DNA from: Dyella flagellata
GTDB taxonomy: Bacteria > Pseudomonadota > Gammaproteobacteria > Xanthomonadales > Rhodanobacteraceae
Length of the DNA stretch: 64,000 bases
Direction of reading: 5' to 3'
Assembly: GCF_030160275.1 (NCBI RefSeq)
Contig: NZ_BSOA01000052.1
Coordinates: forward strand, 62,001 to 126,000
Both the position numbers and the translations under genes were made by a program. Below are positions 1-11,323 of the stretch, one piece after another. Numbering within the stretch: position 1 is the first letter of the stretch; every line of letters starts with the position of its first letter. The notes below the pieces were generated by a model. The model did no database searches and was not told the DNA's origin. It worked only from the letters and a program-made list of their open reading frames with translations.

Positions 1-2046
1 GCCACCCACTTGCTGTCGGCCGACCATATCACTGGTAACACCGGCGACAGCACCGGGCTGGCAACCGGCAACGTGCGCTATCAGCTGCTCGACTCGCACG
101 GCAACGGCACCGCGGTGCGGGCCCAAATGCTGGACGCGGATCGCAACCGCTACACCATGGCCACCTATTCCACCTGCGACGTCGGTGGACATATCTGGGA
201 GTTGCGCGCCCGGGAGATCGACACCGACGACACCTCCGGCCGTGGCGTGGCGCACAGCGCCACCATGAGCATGTACGGGGTGCCGTTCTTCTATTTCCCG
301 TGGATGTCCTTCCCACTCAACAACGATCGCCAAAGCGGCTTCCTGTACCCGTACTTCGAGCACACTGGCCGCGCCGGCTACCAGTTCCGCATTCCGTACT
401 ACTTCAACCTGGCACCCAATTACGATGCCACGCTCACGCCGCGCTACTACAGCCTGCGCGGCGCGATGCTGTCCGGCGAAGTGCGCTACATGTTCCCGCG
501 TAGCAGCGGCGAGTTCCAGCTGGAGTTCCTGCCGCACGACAACTACAACGACCAGAAGCTCACCTCGGACTCGATCGATACACAAGGCCGGCAGCGCTAC
601 CTGTACCGCTTCGTCAACAACACCAGCCTATGGCCGGGCTGGTCGCTCAGCACGAACATCAACCGCGCGTCGGACCAGAACTACCTGCGCGACTTTGGCG
701 ATGACCTGTTCAGCATTTCCACCGCACTGCTGACCTCAAGCGTCTATTTGTATGGCGGCGGCAGTTGGTGGAGCGCTTCGCTTGGTGGCGATGTGTGGCA
801 GAACGTGGACCCCTCGCAACCGAACAGCGTGGAACCCTACAAGCGCCTGCCGCGCGCCACCTTCAACATGGATATCCCGTTCGCGCGCTGGTACGACGTC
901 GGCCTGACCAGCGAAGCGGTAAAGTTCCACAAATTCGACCAGGTGGAAGGTTCACGCGTCGACCTGTACCCCTACGTCGACGCGGATTTCCGGGGCGCCG
1001 CCTGGTTCATCCGGCCCAAACTGGCCTACCGCTATACTGGCTATTCGCTGGACAGCGGCTATCAGCGCTACAGCTATTACGGCGCCCTTCCCATCCCCAG
1101 CGACCCTAACGCCGCCAAGCCGGTCTCGCCGTTCACGCAAAGCAATCCAAGCCGCTCGTTGCCGATCATCAGCTTGGACCAGGGCCTGATCTTCGAGCGC
1201 AGCACCAACCTGTTCGATACGCACTACACGCAGACGTTGGAGCCGCGGCTGTATTACCTGTACGTGCCGTATCGCAACCAGAACAACTTGCCGTTGTTCG
1301 ATACCTCGCCAATGGCGTTCGATGACTGGATGCTGTTCGCTCCGAACCAGTACTCCGGCGCGGATCGCCAGATGAACGCGAACAACCTTACCGCCGCGGT
1401 CACCACGCGCCTGCTCGACGACGGCGGTGTAGAGCGCCTGTCGGCCACGTTTGGCCAGATCCACTACTTCACGCCCCAGCGGATAGAACCGCTACTGTGC
1501 GAGACCATCGGCGCCACCGCTGCCACCTGCAACGCGGCCAAACCCTGGACAGGTTCGGACTACGTCGCCGAGCTCAGCACCCAGCTCAACGACCAGTGGA
1601 CGGCCAGCACCGAATACCTGTGGAACCCGAACACCCGGCTGACCGACCTTGGCACCTTCACCTTGCAGCGCCGGCTGGGTTTCGACGGCGTCCTCAACTT
1701 CTCCTACCGCTTCCGCCGCGGCCTGCTGGAACAATATCAAGCCTCGACGGTCTATCCGCTCACGGAACGCTGGCGCCTGATTGGCGAGTGGACCTACTCG
1801 ATGAGGGACAAGCGCACGGTGGAGGCCCTGGCTGGTGTGCAGTACGAAGGCTGTTGCGTAAAGGTGGCGTTGGTGGCCCGCCATTACGTGACCGGCTATT
1901 ACGGCGTGATCAGCGCCCTGCCACCGGGCCAGAAGCCGCCGGGGAGCGATACCGCGGTCATGTTCCAGTTGGAATTCAAGGGACTAGGCGCCTTCAGCGG
2001 CCAGACGGAGAGCGTGCTGCGGCGTGATATCCTTGGCTATCAATAA
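1..2046 (+). CDS. lptD: LPS-assembly outer-membrane protein LptD, 5'-truncated by window edge
   Basis: LptD is the outer-membrane beta-barrel that, with the lipoprotein LptE, inserts lipopolysaccharide into the outer leaflet. The reading frame is open from base 1, so the signal peptide and part of the periplasmic OstA-like N-domain lie outside the window; about 681 codons remain. The visible part starts inside the OstA region (ADHITGNTGDSTGLATGNV), passes a cysteine at bases 175-177 (STCDVGG) and continues as an aromatic-rich barrel. An adjacent Cys-Cys pair lies at bases 1852-1857 (EGCCVKVAL). In E. coli, one N-domain cysteine pairs with this C-terminal CC to form the inter-domain disulfides needed for function, and the same arrangement is visible here. 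Two extra cysteines sit near codons 500-510. It is followed by surA, which encodes a chaperone for LptD folding, the usual gene order. Confidence 0.95.
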   Translation, partial: ATHLLSADHITGNTGDSTGLATGNVRYQLLDSHGNGTAVRAQMLDADRNRYTMATYSTCDVGGHIWELRAREIDTDDTSGRGVAHSATMSMYGVPFFYFPWMSFPLNNDRQSGFLYPYFEHTGRAGYQFRIPYYFNLAPNYDATLTPRYYSLRGAMLSGEVRYMFPRSSGEFQLEFLPHDNYNDQKLTSDSIDTQGRQRYLYRFVNNTSLWPGWSLSTNINRASDQNYLRDFGDDLFSISTALLTSSVYLYGGGSWWSASLGGDVWQNVDPSQPNSVEPYKRLPRATFNMDIPFARWYDVGLTSEAVKFHKFDQVEGSRVDLYPYVDADFRGAAWFIRPKLAYRYTGYSLDSGYQRYSYYGALPIPSDPNAAKPVSPFTQSNPSRSLPIISLDQGLIFERSTNLFDTHYTQTLEPRLYYLYVPYRNQNNLPLFDTSPMAFDDWMLFAPNQYSGADRQMNANNLTAAVTTRLLDDGGVERLSATFGQIHYFTPQRIEPLLCETIGATAATCNAAKPWTGSDYVAELSTQLNDQWTASTEYLWNPNTRLTDLGTFTLQRRLGFDGVLNFSYRFRRGLLEQYQASTVYPLTERWRLIGEWTYSMRDKRTVEALAGVQYEGCCVKVALVARHYVTGYYGVISALPPGQKPPGSDTAVMFQLEFKGLGAFSGQTESVLRRDILGYQ

Positions 2047-2080
2047 GCGCGCCCAGGCAGGTTCGGGCGCCCTTAAAAAA

Positions 2081-2104
2081 AGCGGCCAGCGCGGCCGCGT
2101 TTTG
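2081..2104 (+). terminator. GC-rich hairpin after lptD, possible terminator or attenuator
   Basis: GCGGCC (2082-2087), loop AGCGC and GGCCGC (2093-2098) form a perfect 6-bp stem followed by GTTTTG. It lies 35 bases after the lptD stop and 50 bases before surA. The T-run is short, so it may only partly uncouple lptD from surA. Confidence 0.45.
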
Positions 2105-2155
2105 AGTCATACGTTTACCCACCCTTCGCCTCCGGCGACAGAAGGCTGTTCACTG

Positions 2156-3502
2156 ATGAAGCAGATTTTTGCGTTTGTCCTGCTGACGATCGTCACGGCG
2201 ATCCCGTCGCTGGCCCAGGCTCAGTTCCTGGCGCCGCAGGACTCCAACTCCGGGTCGATCGACCGCATCGTCGCCGTCGTCGAGGACGAGGTGATTCTGC
2301 AAAGCGAGCTGAACGACGCCGTCGCCGCGATCCAGCAACAATATGCCAACCAGCCCGGACAGCTGCCGCCGATCGACGTGCTGCGCCGGCAGGTGCTCGA
2401 TCGCCTGGTCTTGATGAAGCTGCAGCTGCAGCGCGCCGATGACCAGGGCATTCGCGTTTCCGACTCTGACGTCGACCAGGCCGTGCAGTCCGTGGCCGCG
2501 CAGAACAAGATGGCGCCTGAGCAGTTGCGCGCCGCCGTGGAACAAAGCGGCATGAGCTATGCCGCGTATCGCCAGCAATTGCATGACCAGCTGGTGGTGC
2601 AGAAGCTGCACGAAAACGTGGTGCACAGTTCGGTGTCGGTGACCGAGAGCGAAATCAACAACCTGCTCAACAGCTCCACCTACAAGGCGGGTGAAGTGCA
2701 CCTGGCGCACATCCAGGTCAGCATCCCCGGCGGCGCTTCCGCTGCCGACATCCAGGCTGCGCAGAACAAGGCCGAGCAGGCCCTGGCCGCCATCAAAGGC
2801 GGCATGCCGTTCAAAGCGGCGGCGATCCGCTACTCCGACGCCCCGGACGCGCTGGATGGTGGCGATCTCGGCTGGCGCCGCATGGATGAAGTGCCTCCGG
2901 CCTTCGTCGACACTATCAGCGGCCTGAAGCCTGGTCAGACCAGCGGCATCCTGCACGGCCCCACCGGCTTCCACATCCTTCAGCTGGTGGACCAGCGCGC
3001 GCAGTCCAAGCAGATGGTGACTGAGTTCCATGCGCGCCAGATCATGATCCGTCCCAGCGAGCTGCTGTCGCCAACGCAGGCCCAGCAGAAGATACAGGAT
3101 CTCTACAACCGCATCGTCAATAAGCACGAAGACTTCGCCAAGCTGGCGAAGGACAGCTCCAATGACGACACCACCGCCAATGCCGGCGGCGACATGGGCT
3201 GGTTCCAGCAGGGCGACTGGGGCACGCTGATCGGCCAGAAGGTGGCGGACATGAAGGACGGCGAGGTCTCGCAGCCCTTCCAGAGCGAACAAGGCTGGCA
3301 CATTGTGCAGCGCCTGGGCACGCGCAACAGCGACATGACCAGCGAGATCGCACACAACCAGGCACGCCAGGCCATCGGCAATCGCAAAGCCGACCAGGCC
3401 TACGACGACTTTCTGCGCGACCTGCGCTCCGGCTCGTACGTGAAGATTCTCGTGCCGGAGCTGGAAGAACCCGCCACCGGCAACGGCAAGGCTTCGTCGT
3501 AA
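2156..3502 (+). CDS. surA: Periplasmic chaperone/peptidyl-prolyl isomerase SurA
   Basis: SurA is a periplasmic chaperone that escorts unfolded outer-membrane proteins to the BAM complex. The 448-residue product begins with a signal peptide (MKQIFAFVLLTIVTAIPSLAQA, likely cut after AQA). The N-terminal chaperone domain follows (SIDRIVAVVEDEVILQSELN). Two parvulin (PpiC) domains cover about residues 190-290 and 300-400, each with the GGDLGW/GGDMGW signature. The ATG at 2156 was chosen because the signal peptide starts there; the frame is open further upstream but without SurA character. It lies between lptD and pdxA as in E. coli, and the pdxA start is 7 bases after its stop. Confidence 0.96.
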   Translation: MKQIFAFVLLTIVTAIPSLAQAQFLAPQDSNSGSIDRIVAVVEDEVILQSELNDAVAAIQQQYANQPGQLPPIDVLRRQVLDRLVLMKLQLQRADDQGIRVSDSDVDQAVQSVAAQNKMAPEQLRAAVEQSGMSYAAYRQQLHDQLVVQKLHENVVHSSVSVTESEINNLLNSSTYKAGEVHLAHIQVSIPGGASAADIQAAQNKAEQALAAIKGGMPFKAAAIRYSDAPDALDGGDLGWRRMDEVPPAFVDTISGLKPGQTSGILHGPTGFHILQLVDQRAQSKQMVTEFHARQIMIRPSELLSPTQAQQKIQDLYNRIVNKHEDFAKLAKDSSNDDTTANAGGDMGWFQQGDWGTLIGQKVADMKDGEVSQPFQSEQGWHIVQRLGTRNSDMTSEIAHNQARQAIGNRKADQAYDDFLRDLRSGSYVKILVPELEEPATGNGKASS

Positions 3503-3509
3503 TGGCGCA

Positions 3510-4514
3510 ATGCAGTTAGGCGTGAACAGCCTCGCGCTACCGCGGCTCGCTCTTACCGCCGGCGAGCCGGCCGGTGTAGGTCCAGAGCTGCTGATCCGAT
3601 TGGCCGCCACAGCGTTGGCGGCCAATTTCGTTGCGCTGACCGATCGAGGCCTGCTTGAACGCGCGGCGCAACGTTGTGGCGCCGCCATCCAGTTGCTGGA
3701 CGATGATGGCGAAAACATCGCATGCCGCCCGCCTGGCACGCTACGCGTAAGACATATTCCTCTGCTCGAAACCGAGCTTCCCGGCCGCCCAGATCCAAGC
3801 AATGCCAGACACGTGCTAGCGGCGCTGACGGAAGCCGCGGACGGATGTCGGAGCGGACGCTATGCCGCGGTCGTCACGGCACCGCTGCAGAAATCCTCGA
3901 TCAACGACGCCGGCATCCGTTTTAGCGGCCATACCGAATTTTTTGCCGAGCACAGCCACGCTGATGTAGTGATGATGCTGGCCAGCCCGGAACTGCGCGT
4001 GGCATTGGCCACCACCCATTTGCCATTGCGCGCAGTATCCGCCGCCATCGATGCCGCGTCGCTGGAACGCACGTTGCGCATCGTGCACGAGGAGCTACGC
4101 GCAAAGTTCGGCTTCGCCGAACCGCGCATCGCGGTGCTGGGCCTAAACCCGCATGCCGGGGAAAGCGGGCACATCGGGCATGAGGAGATCGAAACGATCA
4201 TTCCAGTGATGAACAAGCTGCGCCAACAAGGCATGCAGCTGCTGGGCCCCCTGCCCGCCGATACGGCGTTTGTTCCCGCACAGCGCACGCGCTACGACGC
4301 TGTGTTGGCGATGTATCACGACCAGGCCTTGCCGGTGCTCAAGAGCGAAGCGTTCGACCGCACCGTGAACGTCACACTGGGCCTGCCCTTCATTCGCACG
4401 TCCGTCGACCACGGTACCGCGCTCGACCTTGCCGGCACCGGCAAGGCGGATCCCGCCAGCTTGATCGCGGCGGCGCGCATGGCCATGGATCTGGCATCCC
4501 GCAACAAAAGATGA
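3510..4514 (+). CDS. pdxA: 4-hydroxythreonine-4-phosphate dehydrogenase PdxA
   Basis: PdxA oxidises 4-phosphohydroxy-L-threonine in the DXP-dependent pyridoxal 5'-phosphate pathway. The 334-residue protein shows the family landmarks: an N-terminal GEPAGVGPELL, the SGHTEFFAEHS segment carrying the first metal-ligand histidine, the conserved NPHAGESGHIGHEE block, MYHDQALPVLK with the second histidine, and LPFIRTSVDHGTALDLAGTGKAD with the third. Length matches the family (about 330). The gene follows surA by 7 bases and its TGA overlaps the rsmA ATG by 4 bp, so surA-pdxA-rsmA are probably co-transcribed. Confidence 0.96.
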   Translation: MQLGVNSLALPRLALTAGEPAGVGPELLIRLAATALAANFVALTDRGLLERAAQRCGAAIQLLDDDGENIACRPPGTLRVRHIPLLETELPGRPDPSNARHVLAALTEAADGCRSGRYAAVVTAPLQKSSINDAGIRFSGHTEFFAEHSHADVVMMLASPELRVALATTHLPLRAVSAAIDAASLERTLRIVHEELRAKFGFAEPRIAVLGLNPHAGESGHIGHEEIETIIPVMNKLRQQGMQLLGPLPADTAFVPAQRTRYDAVLAMYHDQALPVLKSEAFDRTVNVTLGLPFIRTSVDHGTALDLAGTGKADPASLIAAARMAMDLASRNKR

Positions 4515-5308
4515 TGAACACCCCAGCCCGTCCCAAGAAAAGCTTTGGCCAGCACTTCCTGCACGAACGCCGCTACATAGAGCGCATCGTCGCCGCCATT
4601 TCGCCGCGTCCGGACGATTTCGTGGTTGAAATCGGCCCTGGCGAAGGCGCGCTGACCTTTCCGTTGCTGAGCGCCGCCGGCAAACTCACCGCGATCGAGC
4701 TGGATACCGACCTGATCCCGCGTCTCAAGGAACAGGCAAGCAGCATCGGCGAACTGTCGATCGTGCACTCCGACGTGCTGAAGGTGGACTTCACCGCGAT
4801 GGCGCGACAGGCAGGCGTGACGCGGCTGCGCATTGCCGGCAATCTGCCTTACTACATTTCCAGTCCCATCCTGTTCCATTGTGTCGAGCATGCAGCGGCT
4901 ATTGCCGATATGCATTTCATGTTGCAGAAGGAAGTGGTCGATCGCATGGCGGCGCCTCCCGGCAGCAAGGTGTATGGACGGCTATCCGTGATGCTGCAGC
5001 TGGCCTGCCGGGTGGAACCCTTGTTCGACGTTCCGCCGGGCGCGTTCCGGCCACCGCCGAAGGTGGATTCGTCGGTCGTGCGACTGGTGCCGCTTGCGCC
5101 CGAGGCGCGCCATGACGCCGATCCGGCGCGCGTGTATGCGATCGTCAAGGCAGCCTTCGCGCAACGCCGCAAGACACTTTCCAACGCGCTGCGGCAACTG
5201 ATGGATGCCCAAGCCATTCGGGCGGCGGGGATCGACCCGAAGGCACGGGCCGAGGTATTGGCGCCCATGGACTTCGTGGCGCTGGCCAAAATCCAGGATC
5301 CGACATAG
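4511..5308 (+). CDS. rsmA: 16S rRNA (adenine1518-N6/adenine1519-N6)-dimethyltransferase RsmA/KsgA
   Basis: RsmA (KsgA) uses SAM to dimethylate two adjacent adenines in helix 45 of 16S rRNA, a late 30S maturation step; loss gives kasugamycin resistance in other bacteria. The 265-residue sequence has the N-terminal KKSFGQHFL motif, SAM-binding motif I ([11 protein letters not shown]), the acidic residue of motif II (AIELD) and the catalytic NLPYYIS motif, followed by the C-terminal domain ([14 protein letters not shown]). Two ATG codons are in tandem at 4511 and 4514; the first overlaps the pdxA stop. Confidence 0.96.
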   Translation: MMNTPARPKKSFGQHFLHERRYIERIVAAISPRPDDFVVEIGPGEGALTFPLLSAAGKLTAIELDTDLIPRLKEQASSIGELSIVHSDVLKVDFTAMARQAGVTRLRIAGNLPYYISSPILFHCVEHAAAIADMHFMLQKEVVDRMAAPPGSKVYGRLSVMLQLACRVEPLFDVPPGAFRPPPKVDSSVVRLVPLAPEARHDADPARVYAIVKAAFAQRRKTLSNALRQLMDAQAIRAAGIDPKARAEVLAPMDFVALAKIQDPT

Positions 5309-5313
5309 GTCGC

Positions 5314-5360
5314 GCAGGCTGGATGACAATCCCAGCTTGCCATGCGGGATCCCAATGCCG
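5314..5360. repeat. Degenerate member of the GGCTGGGAT intergenic palindrome family
   Basis: GCAGGCTGGATGACAATCC is a clear but decayed copy of the left arm found intact at 33949, 45402 and 57904. The right arm (around 5345-5360, GGGATCCCAATGCC) is barely recognisable. It sits between rsmA and apaG. Confidence 0.6.
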
Positions 5361-5375
5361 GGTCCCGAGTCCCGC

Positions 5376-5381
5376 TACAAT
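5376..5381 (+). promoter_or_regulatory. -10-like TACAAT placed for a leaderless apaG transcript
   Basis: TACAAT ends 6 bases before the apaG ATG, so initiation 7 bases downstream of the hexamer would begin at the start codon itself. No Shine-Dalgarno and no good -35 are visible. The same spacing occurs before dusB (36169) and uup (43493). Confidence 0.5.
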
Positions 5382-5387
5382 GGGTGC

Positions 5388-5771
5388 ATGAAAGACAAGT
5401 CCCCCTACACGATTGACGTGCAGGTGCAAACGCGTTTTGTCCCTGACCAGTCCGCTCCCAATGAAAACCGCTACGTTTTCGCCTACACGATCAGGCTGCG
5501 CAATGCCGGCTTCCTGCCGGCACGCCTGCTTACCCGCCACTGGGTCATCACGGATGCCAATGGCAAGGTCGAGGAGGTCTTCGGCGAGGGCGTGGTGGGC
5601 GAGCAGCCGTGGATGCGTCCGGGCGACGATTACGAATACACCTCCGGCGCCGTGCTGGAAACCGCGGTCGGGACGATGCAAGGCAGCTATCAGATGATGG
5701 CCGACGACGGTACGCGCTTCGATGCGCCGATCCCGATCTTCACGCTATCCATTCCCCGCACGCTGCATTGA
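5388..5771 (+). CDS. apaG: ApaG domain protein (DUF525)
   Basis: ApaG is a small beta-sandwich protein of unclear biochemical role, linked to Co2+/Mg2+ effects in Salmonella (CorD); the same fold occurs in some F-box proteins. The product is 127 residues, normal for the family. The conserved features are visible: Y-V-F-A-Y-T-I-R-L near residue 30, the LL.RHW.ITDA.G.V..V.G.GVVGEQP core, and the P.L.PG-like FEYTSG block ([26 protein letters not shown]). It lies between rsmA and apaH as in enterobacteria, though here a repeat and a possible promoter separate it from rsmA. Confidence 0.94.
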   Translation: MKDKSPYTIDVQVQTRFVPDQSAPNENRYVFAYTIRLRNAGFLPARLLTRHWVITDANGKVEEVFGEGVVGEQPWMRPGDDYEYTSGAVLETAVGTMQGSYQMMADDGTRFDAPIPIFTLSIPRTLH

Positions 5772-5823
5772 TCGAGGCCCCGTTGATGACACGCGCACGG
5801 CAGACCTCAAAGGCGAATCGCTG

Positions 5824-6672
5824 ATGGCCACCTACGCAATCGGCGATGTCCAGGGTTGCTATCCGGAACTCAAGCGCTTGCTGGAGAAGTTACGCTTCGA
5901 TCCGGCAGCGGACCGGTTGTGGTTCTGTGGCGATCTGGTCAACCGCGGCGGGCAGTCGCTGGACACGCTGCGCCTGGTGCATTCATTGCGCGACAACGCG
6001 ATAGTCACGCTCGGCAACCACGACCTCAGCCTGCTGGCCATCGCGCAGCGCAAGCAGGATGCGCAGGCGCGCGTGAATCCGGAGCTGCGCGAAGTGCTGT
6101 TCGCCGAGGATGCGCAGACGCTGCTCGACTGGCTGCGCACCCAGAAGCTGCTGCATCTGGACGAGGGTATCGGCTGGACCATGGTGCACGCGGGCCTGGC
6201 GCCGAGCTGGACGCTGAAACAGGCACAGCGCTGTGCCTTGGAAGTGGAACGCGAGTTGGCCAGCCCACGGCATCCGCGTTTGCTCAAGAATCTGTTCGGC
6301 AATCGGCCTGCGGCATGGGCCAGCCGCCTGCAAGGCATAGAGCGCATGCGTGCCTCGATCAATACCTTGACCCGCATGCGCTTTTGCGACGTCAGCGGCC
6401 GCATCGACTTCGAAAGCAAGGGCGCGCCCGGCTCACAAAAACCCGGCATGTATCCCTGGTTCGAAGTTCCCGGCATGCGCAAGCGCGACACCCGCATCGT
6501 CTGCGGGCATTGGTCGGCGCTTGGCCGCTTCGCCGGCTTGGATGTCTACGGCATCGACACCGGCTGCGTGTGGGGTGGCAAACTCACCGCCCTGCGCCTG
6601 GATGGCGAGGAGCCGCAGTACATCACGGTGGATGCGGAACCGCATCGCAAGCGGATGCCTGGCGAGGATTGA
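5824..6672 (+). CDS. apaH: Symmetrical bis(5'-nucleosyl)-tetraphosphatase ApaH
   Basis: ApaH cleaves Ap4A symmetrically to two ADP and also removes Np4 caps from RNA in E. coli. The 282-residue sequence is a PPP-family metallophosphoesterase. It starts with the metal-binding YAIGDVQGCYPEL, followed by WFCGDLVNRGGQSL and LGNHDLSLLA, and the later metal-ligand histidines appear in WTMVHAGLAPSW and VCGHWSALGR. Length fits (about 280). The ATG at 5824 is preceded by AAAGGCG and starts directly before the conserved N-terminus; the apaG stop is 52 bases upstream. Confidence 0.96.
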   Translation: MATYAIGDVQGCYPELKRLLEKLRFDPAADRLWFCGDLVNRGGQSLDTLRLVHSLRDNAIVTLGNHDLSLLAIAQRKQDAQARVNPELREVLFAEDAQTLLDWLRTQKLLHLDEGIGWTMVHAGLAPSWTLKQAQRCALEVERELASPRHPRLLKNLFGNRPAAWASRLQGIERMRASINTLTRMRFCDVSGRIDFESKGAPGSQKPGMYPWFEVPGMRKRDTRIVCGHWSALGRFAGLDVYGIDTGCVWGGKLTALRLDGEEPQYITVDAEPHRKRMPGED

Positions 6673-6676
6673 TCGC

Positions 6677-6742
6677 GTAGGCTGGGATGAAATCCCAGCC
6701 TCGTCATCGAGCTGGAAGCTGGGATTTCATCCCAGCCTGCAC
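6677..6742. repeat. Paired inverted palindromic repeat between apaH and secA
   Basis: The left arm at 6677-6700 (GTAGGCTGGGATGAAATCCC...) and the right arm at 6718-6740 (reverse complement GCAGGCTGGGATGAAATCCC) match across the core. This copy has GATGAAATC where other copies have GATGACAATC, and the opposite arm carries the matching change. It lies between two convergent genes and may serve as a bidirectional 3'-end structure. Confidence 0.85.
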
Positions 6743-6747
6743 AGAGG

Positions 6748-9480
<2,733 letters not shown>

Positions 9481-9509
9481 CGATCTTCCGGATCAGGAAA
9501 CTGGGGAAG

Positions 9510-9533
9510 CCCGCCGGAGCTAATCCGGCCGGG
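9510..9533 (-). other. Hairpin in the secA leader
   Basis: CCCGCCGGA (9510-9518) and TCCGGCCGGG (9524-9533) pair with one bulged base. On the minus strand the hairpin would sit about 30-55 bases before the secA start, downstream of a TATTAT -10-like hexamer near 9545-9551. It could be a leader structure; function is unknown. Confidence 0.35.
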
Positions 9534-9660
9534 CAAAGATCTGATAATACTAGGGTCGGCCGGGTATCCCAAACGTGGAAAATCACGACTTCCCCATGTC
9601 CAGGGGTGGCGGTACGGCCGACTGCTTTCAAGGGTGACGCCGGGGAAAAGCGAAGCTCGC

Positions 9661-10593
9661 TCAGCGGTGGTTCTTGACGTACGCCAGCGGATTGAGCACG
9701 CGGCCGTCATACCAGACCTCGAAGTGCACGTGCGAGCCGGTGGAGCGGCCGCTGGAACCAGCCTGGGCGATCTCGTCGCCCACGCGCACATGCTGGCCGG
9801 GATGCACCAGCAGCTTGCTGTTGTGCGCATAGCGGGTCATATAACCGTTACCGTGGTCGATTTCCACCACGTTGCCGTAGCCGTTACGTACACCGGCATA
9901 GGTAACCATGCCCTCGGCCACCGTATGGACCGCACTGCCATAAGGCACCGCGATGTCCAGGCCGGTATGGCGAGCGGCGAGGCCATCGAAGGGATCGGCG
10001 CGAACCCCGAAGTAGGACGAGATGTAGCCGTCCGCCGGCATGCCGGTAGGCTTCAGGTTCGAATCGATGCGCGCGTTGAGCAACAGGCTCTGCATCGCGC
10101 TCAATTGCGCCTGCTGGGTTTGGAACTGGGTCGCCAACTGGTCGATGCCGGCGTCCAGTGTCTGCGGCAGTGCATAGGCACTGCTGCCATCGGTGACTTC
10201 CACACCGCCAACCGGCGGCGGCTGGTCGAAGTTGAATTCATTGCCATCGAGCTTGCCCACCTGCACCAGGCGCTCGCCCAGGGCATTGATGCGAGTTGCC
10301 TGCGCCTGCAGCTGTCCCAGCTTGATGGCCAGCGCATCAAGTTGGCGGTGCGCATCTTCGCGCAACTCTCCAAGCTGCCGATCCTGCATCTTCACCTGCC
10401 GGTGCAGCGTGTCGATCTCGGTCAGCGCACGGCCACGGGGACTGGCCACCGTCAAGGCCACGCTGGCGCCGATGCCGGCCAATACCAGCACGATCGCCGC
10501 ACCTATGGAGCAGACCCGCCAGCGCAAACGCGAGTTGGCGAGGTCCAAAGTCTTGGGCACCTTCCCTGCGCGTGAGACGAGTATGATCTGCAT
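9661..10593 (-). CDS. M23-family peptidoglycan metallopeptidase, membrane anchored
   Basis: This is a LytM/M23-type peptidase or amidase activator expected to act on periplasmic peptidoglycan cross-bridges. The start at 10593 (MQIILVSRAGKVPKTLDL, preceded by GGAAACGAC) gives 310 residues. It has one N-terminal membrane segment (about 25-48), a coiled-coil stretch (about 55-110, EIDTLHRQVKMQDRQLGEL) and a C-terminal M23 domain. The zinc ligands are visible: H...D in ARHTGLDIAVP and the HVHFE motif (GSHVHFEVW), so it is probably catalytically active rather than EnvC/NlpD-like. It lies between secA and a divergent DUF721 gene, as in Xanthomonadales. Confidence 0.9.
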   Translation of the reverse strand: MQIILVSRAGKVPKTLDLANSRLRWRVCSIGAAIVLVLAGIGASVALTVASPRGRALTEIDTLHRQVKMQDRQLGELREDAHRQLDALAIKLGQLQAQATRINALGERLVQVGKLDGNEFNFDQPPPVGGVEVTDGSSAYALPQTLDAGIDQLATQFQTQQAQLSAMQSLLLNARIDSNLKPTGMPADGYISSYFGVRADPFDGLAARHTGLDIAVPYGSAVHTVAEGMVTYAGVRNGYGNVVEIDHGNGYMTRYAHNSKLLVHPGQHVRVGDEIAQAGSSGRSTGSHVHFEVWYDGRVLNPLAYVKNHR

Positions 10594-10627
10594 GTCGTTT
10601 CCGGTTTGAAATTTCTTATCGCCACTG

Positions 10628-11107
10628 ATGCAACGCGACGTGCCCGCCACTCACCGCTCAGGTCATGGGCCGCAACCCATCACCCAGGTCGGTCCTGTCG
10701 CAGCGCTGGCCAGAAAAGCTGGCAAGCTGGAAGCGTTGGACCGCGCATTGCGCCAGACGTTGCCGTCGCCCCTGCGCGAGCAGGTCAGATTCGCCAACTG
10801 GCGCGACGATCGCCTGGTTTTCCTGGCTTCCTCGCCGGCTTGGGCCTCGCGTTTGCGCCTGCAACAGGCACAAATCCTCGCCGCCGCACGCGCCATAGGC
10901 GCGAATGCCAGCTCAGTCACCGTGAAAGTGGCCCCCCTTCCTCCGCCTGACCCACAGCCGGAGCAATCAAAACCGCTTTCGCCCGCCGCAGCCCTTCACC
11001 TGAAGGCAGCCGCGGGTTCCATCCAAGATCCCGAATTACGGGCCATGTTCCTGGCTTTGGCGTCCGTCGCCGAAACTGCTGACTCCAGCTCTTCCGCCAC
11101 GCCCTGA
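10628..11107 (+). CDS. DciA-like DUF721 protein
   Basis: DUF721 includes DciA, which loads the replicative helicase DnaB in bacteria without DnaC. The 159-residue product carries the family core in its N-terminal 95 residues (LDRALRQTLPSPLREQVRFANWRDDRLVFLASSPAWASRLR, a KH-like fold in DciA), followed by a proline-rich linker and an alanine-rich tail. The ATG at 10628 is 34 bases from the divergent M23 start, so the two genes share a very short promoter region. Linkage of this family to secA and lpxC is typical of Xanthomonadales. The functional name is by family only. Confidence 0.8.
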   Translation: MQRDVPATHRSGHGPQPITQVGPVAALARKAGKLEALDRALRQTLPSPLREQVRFANWRDDRLVFLASSPAWASRLRLQQAQILAAARAIGANASSVTVKVAPLPPPDPQPEQSKPLSPAAALHLKAAAGSIQDPELRAMFLALASVAETADSSSSATP

Positions 11108-11149
11108 GCTAAAGACGCTTCGGTTCGGGAACAGGCGGACAGCCGCCCA

Positions 11150-11170
11150 CCCCGCTGCGGAAGCGGTTTT
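11150..11170 (+). terminator. Rho-independent terminator after the DUF721 gene
   Basis: CCGCT (11152-11156), loop GCGGA, AGCGG (11162-11166) and then TTTTAT. It is 45 bases downstream of the DUF721 stop. The stem is short but GC-rich. Confidence 0.6.
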
Positions 11171-11239
11171 ATACCATGGCTCACCCCATCCCGGCCTGTA
11201 TCCCTCGTGGTCATAACGTGAACCTGAGGACGATAAAAG

Positions 11240-11255
11240 TGTGATGAACATCACA
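11240..11255. promoter_or_regulatory. Perfect CRP/Clp-type palindrome TGTGATGAACATCACA
   Basis: The 16-bp sequence is TGTGA-N6-TCACA, an exact match to the core CRP consensus and itself a full palindrome, flanked by AAAAG and AAAAA. Xanthomonadales Clp proteins recognise the same core. It lies in the 216-bp gap between the convergent 3' ends of the DUF721 gene and lpxC, so no annotated promoter is next to it. Confidence 0.55.
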
Positions 11256-11287
11256 AAAATGAAGAAACCGGGCCCAAAGGGCCCGGT
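11256..11287 (-). terminator. Rho-independent terminator of lpxC
   Basis: Read on the minus strand, ACCGGGCCC, loop TTT and GGGCCCGGT form a perfect 9-bp stem (11267-11287), followed by TTCTTCATTTTTGTG. It is 36 bases after the lpxC stop. Confidence 0.85.
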
Positions 11288-11323
11288 CTAGGGGGTAGGG
11301 ATCGGCTTTTTAAGCGCCCTGGA

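Noticed and set aside
2150-3802. 550-codon open frame on the minus strand across surA and pdxA
   Set aside because: It is antisense to a clear surA with signal peptide and two parvulin domains. The composition is that of a shadow frame in high-GC DNA, with no domain.
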